Below, in pieces: positions 16,118 to 23,812 of a DNA stretch of 56,841 nucleotides. This stretch comes from an uncultured Treponema sp. (GTDB lineage: Bacteria; Spirochaetota; Spirochaetia; Treponematales; Treponemataceae): NCBI GenBank assembly GCA_937894335.1, contig CALCRU010000005.1:1-56841 (forward strand), in the 5' to 3' direction. The position numbers and the translations under genes were made by a program. The stretch's first letter is position 1; each line of letters begins with the position of its first letter. The notes under the pieces were generated by a model. The model saw only the letters and a program-made list of their open reading frames with translations. It was not told where the DNA came from and made no database searches.

Positions 16118-17070
16118 AAAAGACTGCTGTACTTTGTCTTGGGCTTTGGGGATTTTCTTCCCTTGCCTTTTCCAGTGGAGTCGTAACTGCAACAGCGCTT
16201 TCTGTTTCGGGAAAAAGCGCATATGTTCAGGCTCTTGCTTCTTACCGGGAAGGAGACTGGGTAAGTGCAATCTCTTTTCTTAGGCGGGCGGTTTCTGACG
16301 AATCTACCTCAACCGATGACACTTGGTTCATGCTTATAAACAGCGAAATGTATGCCCAAAGCTACAGGTCTGCGTTGGAAGACTGCAACACCTTCCTGTC
16401 ACGATTTGAAGAAAGTCCCCTTGCTTCTTATGTTCAGTATCAGAAGGGAAGGGCACTGCATTTTACGGGGCGCAATGATGATGCTGTTATAGTGCTTAGC
16501 GACTTCTGCCATCAGAATGTGGGACACGCCCTTTATGCTTCAGCCCTTTACTGGATTGCGGAATGTTTTTTTGAAGACTATAGTTTTGACACCGCACGCT
16601 CCCTGTACGAAAGGGTTGTTTCCGAATTCCCCGATGATGAAAAGGTGGGAGACTCTCAGTTCAAGCTTAGCCTTATAAGCCAGAGAGAAAGGGAAGAAAA
16701 ACTTCTTTACCTTCTTAAGATGACAGGAGAAGAATCCCTTAGCGCAAGGGAAGAATACGAAAAGCAGTTGCGCCAGTACCAGACCGAAGATGTTCAGACC
16801 CTTCGCCGTGAACTGAATACAGCAAGCGAAAGAATTGCGGAACTTGAGGAAGAACTGAGCAATGCAAACAGGGCCGTCTCTGCCAGCGCATCTCCGTCAG
16901 AAAATGCGGAACAGACTCAGGTTTCTGCACCTTCTTCCGTAGCGGACACTGATGGGGATTCAGCAGACAAAAACCGCTCCCTTGCCGAACTTAAAGAAAA
17001 GGCCGACTTAGTTGAACGCCTTCTTCTTCAAAGCCTTATAAACGAAAGTTCTTCTGGAGGGGCAGAATGA
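16105..17070 (+). CDS. Exported TPR/coiled-coil protein
   Basis: 321 residues with a signal peptide (hydrophobic 5-25). TPR-like repeats cover about 35-195, resembling the CpoB/YbgF-type outer-membrane coordination proteins. A coiled coil follows at about 200-250 (LRRELNTASERIAELEEEL), then a Ser/Ala-rich segment and a helical C-terminus. AAAGGAG precedes the ATG, which lies within the end of rpe. It is the first of three coupled envelope genes. Exact function not known. Confidence 0.75.
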   Translation: MGVLKKTAVLCLGLWGFSSLAFSSGVVTATALSVSGKSAYVQALASYREGDWVSAISFLRRAVSDESTSTDDTWFMLINSEMYAQSYRSALEDCNTFLSRFEESPLASYVQYQKGRALHFTGRNDDAVIVLSDFCHQNVGHALYASALYWIAECFFEDYSFDTARSLYERVVSEFPDDEKVGDSQFKLSLISQREREEKLLYLLKMTGEESLSAREEYEKQLRQYQTEDVQTLRRELNTASERIAELEEELSNANRAVSASASPSENAEQTQVSAPSSVADTDGDSADKNRSLAELKEKADLVERLLLQSLINESSSGGAE

Positions 17071-18431
17071 AAAAACTTTTTATATCAGCACTGGTAATTG
17101 CCTGTCTTTTTGGTGCCGCATCCTGCAGGAGTGCTTCAGGTGCAACGGACGCCCTTAGTGCAAGCGAAAAAAAGGAACGAAAGGAAGCAGCCGCTTTTGC
17201 AGCAAAACAGAAAACTGACCCCTACACGGGTTGGGCCTATGTTCCCCAAAAAAAGGTTGATATTTCAAATGGTCTGGTAAGGCTGGTGCTTAACGGCAGC
17301 ACGGGAACTTTCTGCGTTTATGCAAAGCACGATGGTAGTGCCGATGTTCCTGTTCTTTCTACGGTAGACTCTTCCGTCTCTACATTTTTTTCGGTAAAGA
17401 TTGGCCGGCAGATTTACAAACTTAGCAAGGAGGGGGGGGCAAAGTGTGAAGCTCGCCTTACGCCTTACGGAGCCCAAATGGCTTATACTGTGGGAACCAA
17501 GGCTTATGTTGTAGTTGACTTTAGCTTTCTGCCTTCTTCTGCAGACTCTCCCTTGGTGGACATGGTTAGGGTAAGTGTCTACTGCATAAACATAGGACGC
17601 ACTCTTCAGACCTTTGGAGTAAAGGGAGTATTTGACACCTATCTTGGCGAAACTACAAGGACTCACTTTTCAACTTCAAACATTTCTACCCTTAATTCTG
17701 AAACGGCATTCAACAACATGGAAACCGCCCTTTGGATCCGCTCGCGAAACGAAAATACGGCGGTTCAGTTTCTTCTTCACGGAAGAGAAATTACGGAACC
17801 TGAAATAGTAATCCTTTCAAACAAGGACAACCTTTCTTCCTCCGCATGGATTCCTTCTGTGCAGGAAAACAGGAGTTTTTCTTCTGTGCTTTCGTTTGAA
17901 AATTCTGCAGTAGGGGTAAACTGGCCTTCCGTATATCTGGATCCAATGAAGTCAGACATAATTACATTCTACATGTCTCTTTCTTCTGACGGAACCGCTC
18001 CTGCTGGTAAGGAATTCTTAAGGGAACTTGCTCAAGGACGCACTGCACTGTGGAACAGACACAGTGCCAATCCCCTTCCTGACCAACTTGCAGAAGACAG
18101 TGAAGAATCATCTTCTGGTGTAGCATCTTCTTCAAATGCAACATCTACATCTGCTTCTTTGGACGACGACGGACTTTCCTTGTACGGAGGTTCCTCTTAC
18201 GAAGAGCCAGTAAAGGTTCCCTCTTCTACAATGGAAAAGCCTGAATCTTCCAAGACTAAGGAAACTAACCAGTCAAAGGCTGACCCTCAACTTGATCCAG
18301 AATATATTCAGTCCCTTATAGACCGCATAGACGAACTTTCACAAAATCCCTCCCTTGCCAAACCGGGCGAGATTGAAAGCCTTAACAAGGAACTGGATCA
18401 GATTCTTACAAAGTTAAGGAGCCGCCTCTAA
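17067..18431 (+). CDS. Predicted lipoprotein, unknown function
   Basis: 454 residues. The N-terminus MKKLFISALVIACLFGAASC has a clear signal peptide and a lipobox (AAS-C, Cys20), so it should be lipid-anchored in the envelope. Residues 50-330 form a mostly beta region of no recognised family. From about 340 it becomes a Ser/Glu-rich linker, and the last 50 residues form a helix (SLIDRIDELSQNPSLAKPG). It overlaps the upstream gene as ATGA and abuts the downstream gene with no gap, so the three are translated together. Confidence 0.75.
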   Translation: MKKLFISALVIACLFGAASCRSASGATDALSASEKKERKEAAAFAAKQKTDPYTGWAYVPQKKVDISNGLVRLVLNGSTGTFCVYAKHDGSADVPVLSTVDSSVSTFFSVKIGRQIYKLSKEGGAKCEARLTPYGAQMAYTVGTKAYVVVDFSFLPSSADSPLVDMVRVSVYCINIGRTLQTFGVKGVFDTYLGETTRTHFSTSNISTLNSETAFNNMETALWIRSRNENTAVQFLLHGREITEPEIVILSNKDNLSSSAWIPSVQENRSFSSVLSFENSAVGVNWPSVYLDPMKSDIITFYMSLSSDGTAPAGKEFLRELAQGRTALWNRHSANPLPDQLAEDSEESSSGVASSSNATSTSASLDDDGLSLYGGSSYEEPVKVPSSTMEKPESSKTKETNQSKADPQLDPEYIQSLIDRIDELSQNPSLAKPGEIESLNKELDQILTKLRSRL

Positions 18432-19553
18432 ATGGCAAGAGCCGCCCTTGATGTCGCCCACAGTCTTCTAAAACGCCGCAAGTTTTACAAGGTTCTCCTT
18501 GTACTGGAACCTAACGAGGAAATTTACAGGGACAACTTTGACTACTACCTTACTCTGGGCATTGCCTGTCTTTATTTGGGTGATGTGGGTAACGCTCGCA
18601 AGTACTTTGGTAACGCAAGAGAAATAAAACTTACTGACATTTCTCTTCTTCTGGGGCAGGCCGCAATTTTTCTGCGCAGAGGGGAAACTGGTCGTGCCGT
18701 TCAGTATTACCTTGAAGTGCTAGATTTGGATCCCTCCAATAGTGTTGCCGAAAAGGCAATGGAGTTTATAAAGAAGAATGCTCAAACCGACGAAATAAGC
18801 AAGTGGGTGGACAGTGGCAAAATAGAAGCATTTTATCCGCCTTTGGGAGTGAATCCTGATGTAGTCCGTAACGGAGTTCTTGCGGGGCTTTTGCTTGGGG
18901 CAGTCCTTTCTGTCTGTCTTATATTCATTCCCCAGAGAAACAGAAAAATCAGCATGGTGGGTCCCCGTGCAAACCTTACCAACCTAGAACTTTCTTCTGA
19001 TGAGACCAAGCATGCTCAGGAAGAGGACTTAAGCGGAACAGTAGCCTACTATCTTCTAGACAATGCCGCAATAGTAAAGAGCTATGAGGACGCTCGCATT
19101 TATTTTCAGGACTGGAGGGACAACGCCTGTCAGGTTGAAATAAACCGCCTGCTTAACAGCAACGCATCCCTTGCCATAAAGCAAAAGGCCAACATTTTAA
19201 AGACCTATCTTTCGCCGCCAACATTCGACTCTCTTTTGGACAACTACACTTATGCCCAAGTTGCGGAAGACCCAAGGCTTTATCTTGACTGCTATGTGGC
19301 TTGGTCAGGACGGATTGCAAATGCGGAAAGTTATGCCGGTGGTGCGTGGGGTGCAGACCTTCTTGTGGGTTACGAGACTATGCAGACAGTAGAGGGCAGG
19401 GTAAGGCTCTTTTTTGCTCCTGCTCCCCAGCCTTCAATAGACACTACAAAAGCTGTCCGTGTGCTAGGAAAAGTTACCATGCAGGGAAACGAAATTGTAA
19501 TTGAGGGACGAAGCGTTTATCAGCCTATGGACGGAATCAGCGTAAAAAACTAG
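18432..19553 (+). CDS. Membrane protein with N-terminal TPR and C-terminal soluble domain
   Basis: 373 residues. Residues 1-120 carry TPR-like repeats (YYLTLGIACLYLGDVGNARKYF). One membrane segment at about 154-172 is followed by basic residues. A 200-residue C-terminal domain ends in an OB-like beta stretch (VRVLGKVTMQGNEIVIEGRSVY). With no signal peptide the TPR part should be cytoplasmic and the C-terminal part outside. It could link cytoplasmic partners to the lipoprotein and TPR protein encoded just upstream. No family name can be given. Confidence 0.7.
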   Translation: MARAALDVAHSLLKRRKFYKVLLVLEPNEEIYRDNFDYYLTLGIACLYLGDVGNARKYFGNAREIKLTDISLLLGQAAIFLRRGETGRAVQYYLEVLDLDPSNSVAEKAMEFIKKNAQTDEISKWVDSGKIEAFYPPLGVNPDVVRNGVLAGLLLGAVLSVCLIFIPQRNRKISMVGPRANLTNLELSSDETKHAQEEDLSGTVAYYLLDNAAIVKSYEDARIYFQDWRDNACQVEINRLLNSNASLAIKQKANILKTYLSPPTFDSLLDNYTYAQVAEDPRLYLDCYVAWSGRIANAESYAGGAWGADLLVGYETMQTVEGRVRLFFAPAPQPSIDTTKAVRVLGKVTMQGNEIVIEGRSVYQPMDGISVKN

Positions 19554-19660
19554 ATTTTTTTTACTTTTGAAAAAAAATATATGAATTTTGACTGTTTTGC
19601 GACTATTTGGTGGTAAAAAGTGAAATTCGACGCCTATATTAAGTATGGGAGGTACGAAAG

Positions 19661-20965
19661 GTGGCGAAAATGACAGAAGAAAAACTTCCGGTTGACATGT
19701 CGGAAAAACTCAAGGCTCTGGAGGCGGCTCGTCTTCAGATTGAAAAGCAATTTGGTACTGGCTCACTTATGAAGCTGGGAACCAAGACGGACATGACCAG
19801 TGTGGATGTAATTCCCTCTGGCTCAATACTTCTGGATGAGGCGTTGGGTGTAGGCGGATATCCTCGTGGGCGTATTATAGAAATGTACGGTCCTGAAAGT
19901 TCTGGTAAGACCACGCTTGCTCTGCATGCCATTGCCGAGGCGCAGAAACTTGGAGGCATTGCGGCCTTTATTGATGCGGAACATGCCCTTGACCCGATTT
20001 ACGCAAAGAATCTTGGCGTAAACATTGACGAACTTTGGGTAAGCCAGCCAGACACTGGAGAACAGGCTCTTGAAATTTGCGAGAATCTGGTACGCAGCGG
20101 CGCTGTGGACATTATTGTAATTGACTCTGTTGCTGCCCTTACCCCTCAGAAAGAAATTGAGGGCGAAATGGGAGACAGCGTAATGGGTGTTCAGGCTCGC
20201 CTTATGAGTCAGGCTCTTCGCAAACTGACTGCTATTGTGGGTAAGAGTAAGTGTACCATTGTGTTCATCAATCAGATCCGCATGAAGATTGGTGTTATGT
20301 TTGGTAACCCCGAGACAACAACTGGTGGCAACGCCCTTAAATTCTATTCATCAGTGCGCCTTGAAATCCGCAGAATAGAAACCATTGACGGCAAGGGTGA
20401 CGATGATGCCATTGGAAACCGTGTTCGCGTAAAGGTTGTAAAAAACAAGGTTGCCCCTCCATTCCGCAAGGTGGAACTGGATGTTTACTTTGGAAAGGGT
20501 GTGTCTGCAGCCGCTTCTCTTCTTGACAGCGCAGTAAAGCACGGCCTTATTGACAAAAGAGGTGCATGGTATACCAGAGGCGACGAAAAAGTGGGGCAGG
20601 GTAAGGAAAATGCCGTTGCCTTTATCGAAAACAATCCCGACTACCGCATTGAACTGGAGCATACCCTCCGCGAAAAGATTTTCCCCGGCATGGTTCTTCG
20701 TACAAAAGAGGGTGAGGTTGTAACAGAAGAGCAGATTCTTGCATACGAAAAGGAAATGCGTGCAAAGGGTGTGGGAACTGGAAACCTTAAGACAGATGCT
20801 TCTGACATGGTTCCTCCTGCAAAGACTGCAAGCCCGACTGCTGGGGAGGCATCTGCAGTTGATTCTAAGGCTACTGCAAAAAAGGCTCCTAGCGCAGGTG
20901 CAAAGACAGCATCTCTTGCCAAGGCGGCCGCAAGCGGTAAGCCTGTACCGGAGGAACTCTTCTAG
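19661..20965 (+). CDS. recA: Recombinase RecA
   Basis: Forms ATP-dependent filaments on single-stranded DNA for recombination and repair. Walker A GPESSGKTT is at residues 77-85; the L1/L2 regions and the MFGNPETTTGGNALKFYSS signature are intact. The GTG start has GGAGG eight bases upstream. At 434 residues it is longer than typical RecA (about 350): from about 375 on there is a low-complexity Ala/Ser/Lys/Pro tail ending PVPEELF in place of the usual acidic tip. No LexA-type operator is visible in the 107-bp upstream gap, which is AT-rich. Confidence 0.97.
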   Translation: MAKMTEEKLPVDMSEKLKALEAARLQIEKQFGTGSLMKLGTKTDMTSVDVIPSGSILLDEALGVGGYPRGRIIEMYGPESSGKTTLALHAIAEAQKLGGIAAFIDAEHALDPIYAKNLGVNIDELWVSQPDTGEQALEICENLVRSGAVDIIVIDSVAALTPQKEIEGEMGDSVMGVQARLMSQALRKLTAIVGKSKCTIVFINQIRMKIGVMFGNPETTTGGNALKFYSSVRLEIRRIETIDGKGDDDAIGNRVRVKVVKNKVAPPFRKVELDVYFGKGVSAAASLLDSAVKHGLIDKRGAWYTRGDEKVGQGKENAVAFIENNPDYRIELEHTLREKIFPGMVLRTKEGEVVTEEQILAYEKEMRAKGVGTGNLKTDASDMVPPAKTASPTAGEASAVDSKATAKKAPSAGAKTASLAKAAASGKPVPEELF

Positions 20966-20968
20966 ACA

Positions 20969-21514
20969 ATGGAAACAGTTACGCTTGGTCTTGGTGCAAA
21001 CAGCTCCTATAACGCCTATCCGCCAGAAGAAACCCTGCTTCAAGCAGTGCGAGCCCTTAAAGACATTCTGTCAGACATGAAGCTTTCTTCGGTGTACAGG
21101 ACGGGTGCCATGTACTATACTGACCAAGCGGACTTTTTTAATCTTGTCGTAAGGGGGCAGTGTGCCTTAAGCGCGCAGGAACTGCTTTCCGCCGTTAATG
21201 CAATAGAAAATCGCTTTGGAAGGAACAGGGCGCAGGAAATCCGCAATGGACCCCGCACTCTTGACATAGATATAGAACTGTACGGAGACCGGGTGATTCA
21301 CCAGCGGAATCTGATTGTGCCTCACGAACGGATGCTGGAAAGGGCATTTGTTTTGGTTCCTTTAGTGGAGATTTTAAGAAATTCTGCCGATAATGAAAGA
21401 AGCGGATTGTCTTTATATCAGTCGTGTCTTGAACGGGAAGCCGTACGCAGACAGAAAATAGAAAAATTTCTTGATGCGTCGGAGTTTCAGAAACGGCTGG
21501 AGCAATCGGCTTAG
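20969..21514 (+). CDS. folK: 2-amino-4-hydroxy-6-hydroxymethyldihydropteridine pyrophosphokinase
   Basis: Transfers pyrophosphate from ATP to hydroxymethyl-dihydropterin in folate synthesis. Starts three bases after the recA stop. The HPPK signature RNGPRTLDIDIELYGD is present with its two metal-binding Asp, as are LGLGANSS at the N-terminus and NLIVPHERMLERAFVLVPL. At 181 residues it has normal size. No other folate genes are adjacent, so it appears carried along in the recA operon. Confidence 0.93.
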   Translation: METVTLGLGANSSYNAYPPEETLLQAVRALKDILSDMKLSSVYRTGAMYYTDQADFFNLVVRGQCALSAQELLSAVNAIENRFGRNRAQEIRNGPRTLDIDIELYGDRVIHQRNLIVPHERMLERAFVLVPLVEILRNSADNERSGLSLYQSCLEREAVRRQKIEKFLDASEFQKRLEQSA

Positions 21515-21555
21515 GGAACGCAGGTTTCTTTATATTTTGCAAAGATGGGGAAAAT

Positions 21556-22329
21556 ATGGAATACGCGCAGGAAACGGAAGTTAAACCGTCGGGAGTTTCA
21601 CGCAAATTTACAGCCGGTCAGTTTGAAGGTCCTCTGGACTTACTGTGGAGTCTTATCCGGGAAAGCAAGATAAACATTTACGACATTCCCATTGCCGACA
21701 TAACGGAGCAGTTTTTGGACTACCTTGATTATGCCGCCGACACAGACCTGCAGGATTTGAGCGAATTTTACAGCATGGCCGCAAAACTTGTTTACATAAA
21801 GAGCCGCATGCTTCTCCCTGTAGAAGTTGCCTACGATGACGATGAAAGCATGGAAGATCCACGCACTGAACTTGTAGAGCAGCTTATTGAATATCAGAAG
21901 TTTAAGAAACTTGCCGAGCTTATGGAAGAGCAGGAAGAGCAGAGCGAGTGGAGTTTTGAACGCAAAAAAATAGAAAGAATCCTTCCCTTTGAAAATGACG
22001 AGACCATGTGGGAAAAAATGGACACTTGGCAGCTTCTTCAGGATATGCAGAAAATTTTCCGCAACCTGACTAATGTCAATCCAGACCAGAAGATTCTTGA
22101 CATGAACGAAGATATTACTCCTCCCGAAAAAATCGCCCTTATGAACGAACTGCTTGACAAAAAAGGCGAATGCATGTTTACTGACCTGATTACTCGTAAA
22201 GGCAACGAACTTGATGTAATCTGCGCCTTTATGGCAATACTTGAAGCCGTCAAGATGAAGATGGCTGACATATATCAGAACAGGATGTTTGGAGACATTA
22301 AGATATGCAAGAAGAAGACGGCAGCGTAA
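21556..22329 (+). CDS. scpA: Segregation and condensation protein A
   Basis: Kleisin subunit that bridges SMC heads in the condensin complex. 257 residues with the family start FEGPLDLLWSLIRESKINIYDIPI and a C-terminal winged helix. GGGG lies five bases before the ATG. The 3' end overlaps scpB by 25 bp, the usual scpA-scpB pairing, which secures the assignment. Confidence 0.95.
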   Translation: MEYAQETEVKPSGVSRKFTAGQFEGPLDLLWSLIRESKINIYDIPIADITEQFLDYLDYAADTDLQDLSEFYSMAAKLVYIKSRMLLPVEVAYDDDESMEDPRTELVEQLIEYQKFKKLAELMEEQEEQSEWSFERKKIERILPFENDETMWEKMDTWQLLQDMQKIFRNLTNVNPDQKILDMNEDITPPEKIALMNELLDKKGECMFTDLITRKGNELDVICAFMAILEAVKMKMADIYQNRMFGDIKICKKKTAA

Positions 22330-23036
22330 AAGAAGCGGAAGAAGAAAAGACTCAGAATGTTGGGCAGACCGAGCAGGTTCCTACCTCAGAACAGGATGAT
22401 TCTTCCCAACTGAAGGCTTCTGAAGAAGAACAGGCTGGCGACACTGATGCTTCTGATGCTGAAGAAGAGGAAGCCCTTTCCAAACGCAGGAGCGGTTTGA
22501 ATCTTGACAACGAAACCGCTCTTTTGGAAACAGTGCTTTTCCTTGAAAGCGAGCCTCAGAGCGTTGCAGTCCTTTCAAAGATTTCTCAACTTTCGGAAGA
22601 GGTTGTTTCTGAATGCATTTCCCGTCTTAAGGACAAGTATGCAAATGCAGACTCTGGTATAGAACTTTCGCAGATTATTGGCGGATGGCTCCTTACTCCA
22701 AAAAAGGAATACTTTGACCTTGTAAAGGAACGCTACGGAAAGAAAAACGAAGGCCGTCTGAGCAAGGCTGCAATCGAAACTCTTTCTATAATAGCATACA
22801 GTCAGCCCATTACTCGCGCAGAAATAGAAAGCATAAGGCATGTAAACGCCGACAACATGATGCGCATTCTGCTGGACAGAAAATTCATTAAGGAAGTGGG
22901 AAAGAAAGATGTTCCCGGTAAGCCCGTTCTGTACGGTACTACAAAAGAGTTCCTTGAATTCTTCCACTTGCAGAGTATAGCCGACCTGCCCCAGTTGGAC
23001 GAAAAGGAAAGCGAGAGGTTCACCCTTGCCCGATAA
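22305..23036 (+). CDS. scpB: Segregation and condensation protein B
   Basis: Partner of ScpA in the SMC complex. Two winged-helix domains are recognisable; AAIETLSIIAYSQPITRAEIESIRHVN is the strongest family block, split by positions 160-185. An extra N-terminal stretch of about 65 residues is very rich in Glu, Asp, Ser and Gln and probably disordered. The 3' end overlaps the pseudouridine synthase gene by 11 bp. Confidence 0.95.
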   Translation: MQEEDGSVKEAEEEKTQNVGQTEQVPTSEQDDSSQLKASEEEQAGDTDASDAEEEEALSKRRSGLNLDNETALLETVLFLESEPQSVAVLSKISQLSEEVVSECISRLKDKYANADSGIELSQIIGGWLLTPKKEYFDLVKERYGKKNEGRLSKAAIETLSIIAYSQPITRAEIESIRHVNADNMMRILLDRKFIKEVGKKDVPGKPVLYGTTKEFLEFFHLQSIADLPQLDEKESERFTLAR

Positions 23037-23772
23037 CACTCCTTCTCAGAAAACCGAATGGCGGCTTCAGCATTACATGGCCTTGTGTGCAGTTGCAAGC
23101 CGCCGTGCATCAGAAGAAATTATTGCCCAAGGCAGGGTATGTGTAAACGGCGTTACGATTACCACACCTGGAACAAAGGTAACAAAAAACGATACTGTTA
23201 CCGTAGACGGAAAGCCCATTACTCCTGAAGAAAGCATGCGCTATGTACTCCTTAACAAGCCTAAGGGATATGTGTGCACTCTTTCTGACGACAGGGGACG
23301 GCCCATTGCAGCGGACATCCTAAAGAAAGCCTACAGCGAAAGACTTTACAATGTGGGCAGGCTTGACATGTTTTCTTCTGGGCTGATTATTTTTACAAAC
23401 GACGGTTCCTTTGCGGCAACTCTTTCCCATCCTTCTGCAGAACTTGAAAAAGAATATATTGTTGACACGAGCACGAATCTTCCTAGAAGCCTTTGCGACG
23501 ATTTTAAAAAAGGTGTCCGTGTGGACGGAGTGTTTTACAAGTGCCGTGATGCAGAAGAACTTAACGCTCGCCGCATGAGGATTGTTCTTATTGAAGGAAA
23601 AAACCGCGAAATCCGCAGGGTGTTCCAGTCCTACGATGTGGGAATAAGGCGCCTTGTGCGAGTAAGGATTGGAAGTGTGGGTATGGGCAGTCTGGAAGAA
23701 GGACAGTTTAGAGACCTTACTTCTGCAGAAGTAAATTCACTTCTTAGAATTGCAAAACTGAAGGATTACTAG
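23026..23772 (+). CDS. RsuA/RluB-family pseudouridine synthase
   Basis: Makes pseudouridine in rRNA. An N-terminal S4 domain (RLQHYMALCAVASRRASEEII) is followed by the catalytic domain with NVGRLDMFSSGLIIFTND, where the Asp of GRLD is the nucleophile. Both domains need the N-terminal residues encoded from the TTG at 23026, which has GAGAGG upstream; the next ATG would cut the S4 domain. Position after scpB is typical of RluB (23S rRNA), but RluB, RluE, RluF and RsuA cannot be separated here. Confidence 0.9.
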   Translation: MPDNTPSQKTEWRLQHYMALCAVASRRASEEIIAQGRVCVNGVTITTPGTKVTKNDTVTVDGKPITPEESMRYVLLNKPKGYVCTLSDDRGRPIAADILKKAYSERLYNVGRLDMFSSGLIIFTNDGSFAATLSHPSAELEKEYIVDTSTNLPRSLCDDFKKGVRVDGVFYKCRDAEELNARRMRIVLIEGKNREIRRVFQSYDVGIRRLVRVRIGSVGMGSLEEGQFRDLTSAEVNSLLRIAKLKDY

Positions 23773-23812
23773 CGCCACTCAAACAGAGTGTTTTGTATAA
23801 ACAGGAGACTAT

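Noticed and set aside
19554..19660. LexA-type SOS box before recA
   Set aside because: No clear inverted repeat of a known SOS type; only AT-rich sequence and an imperfect T/A hairpin.
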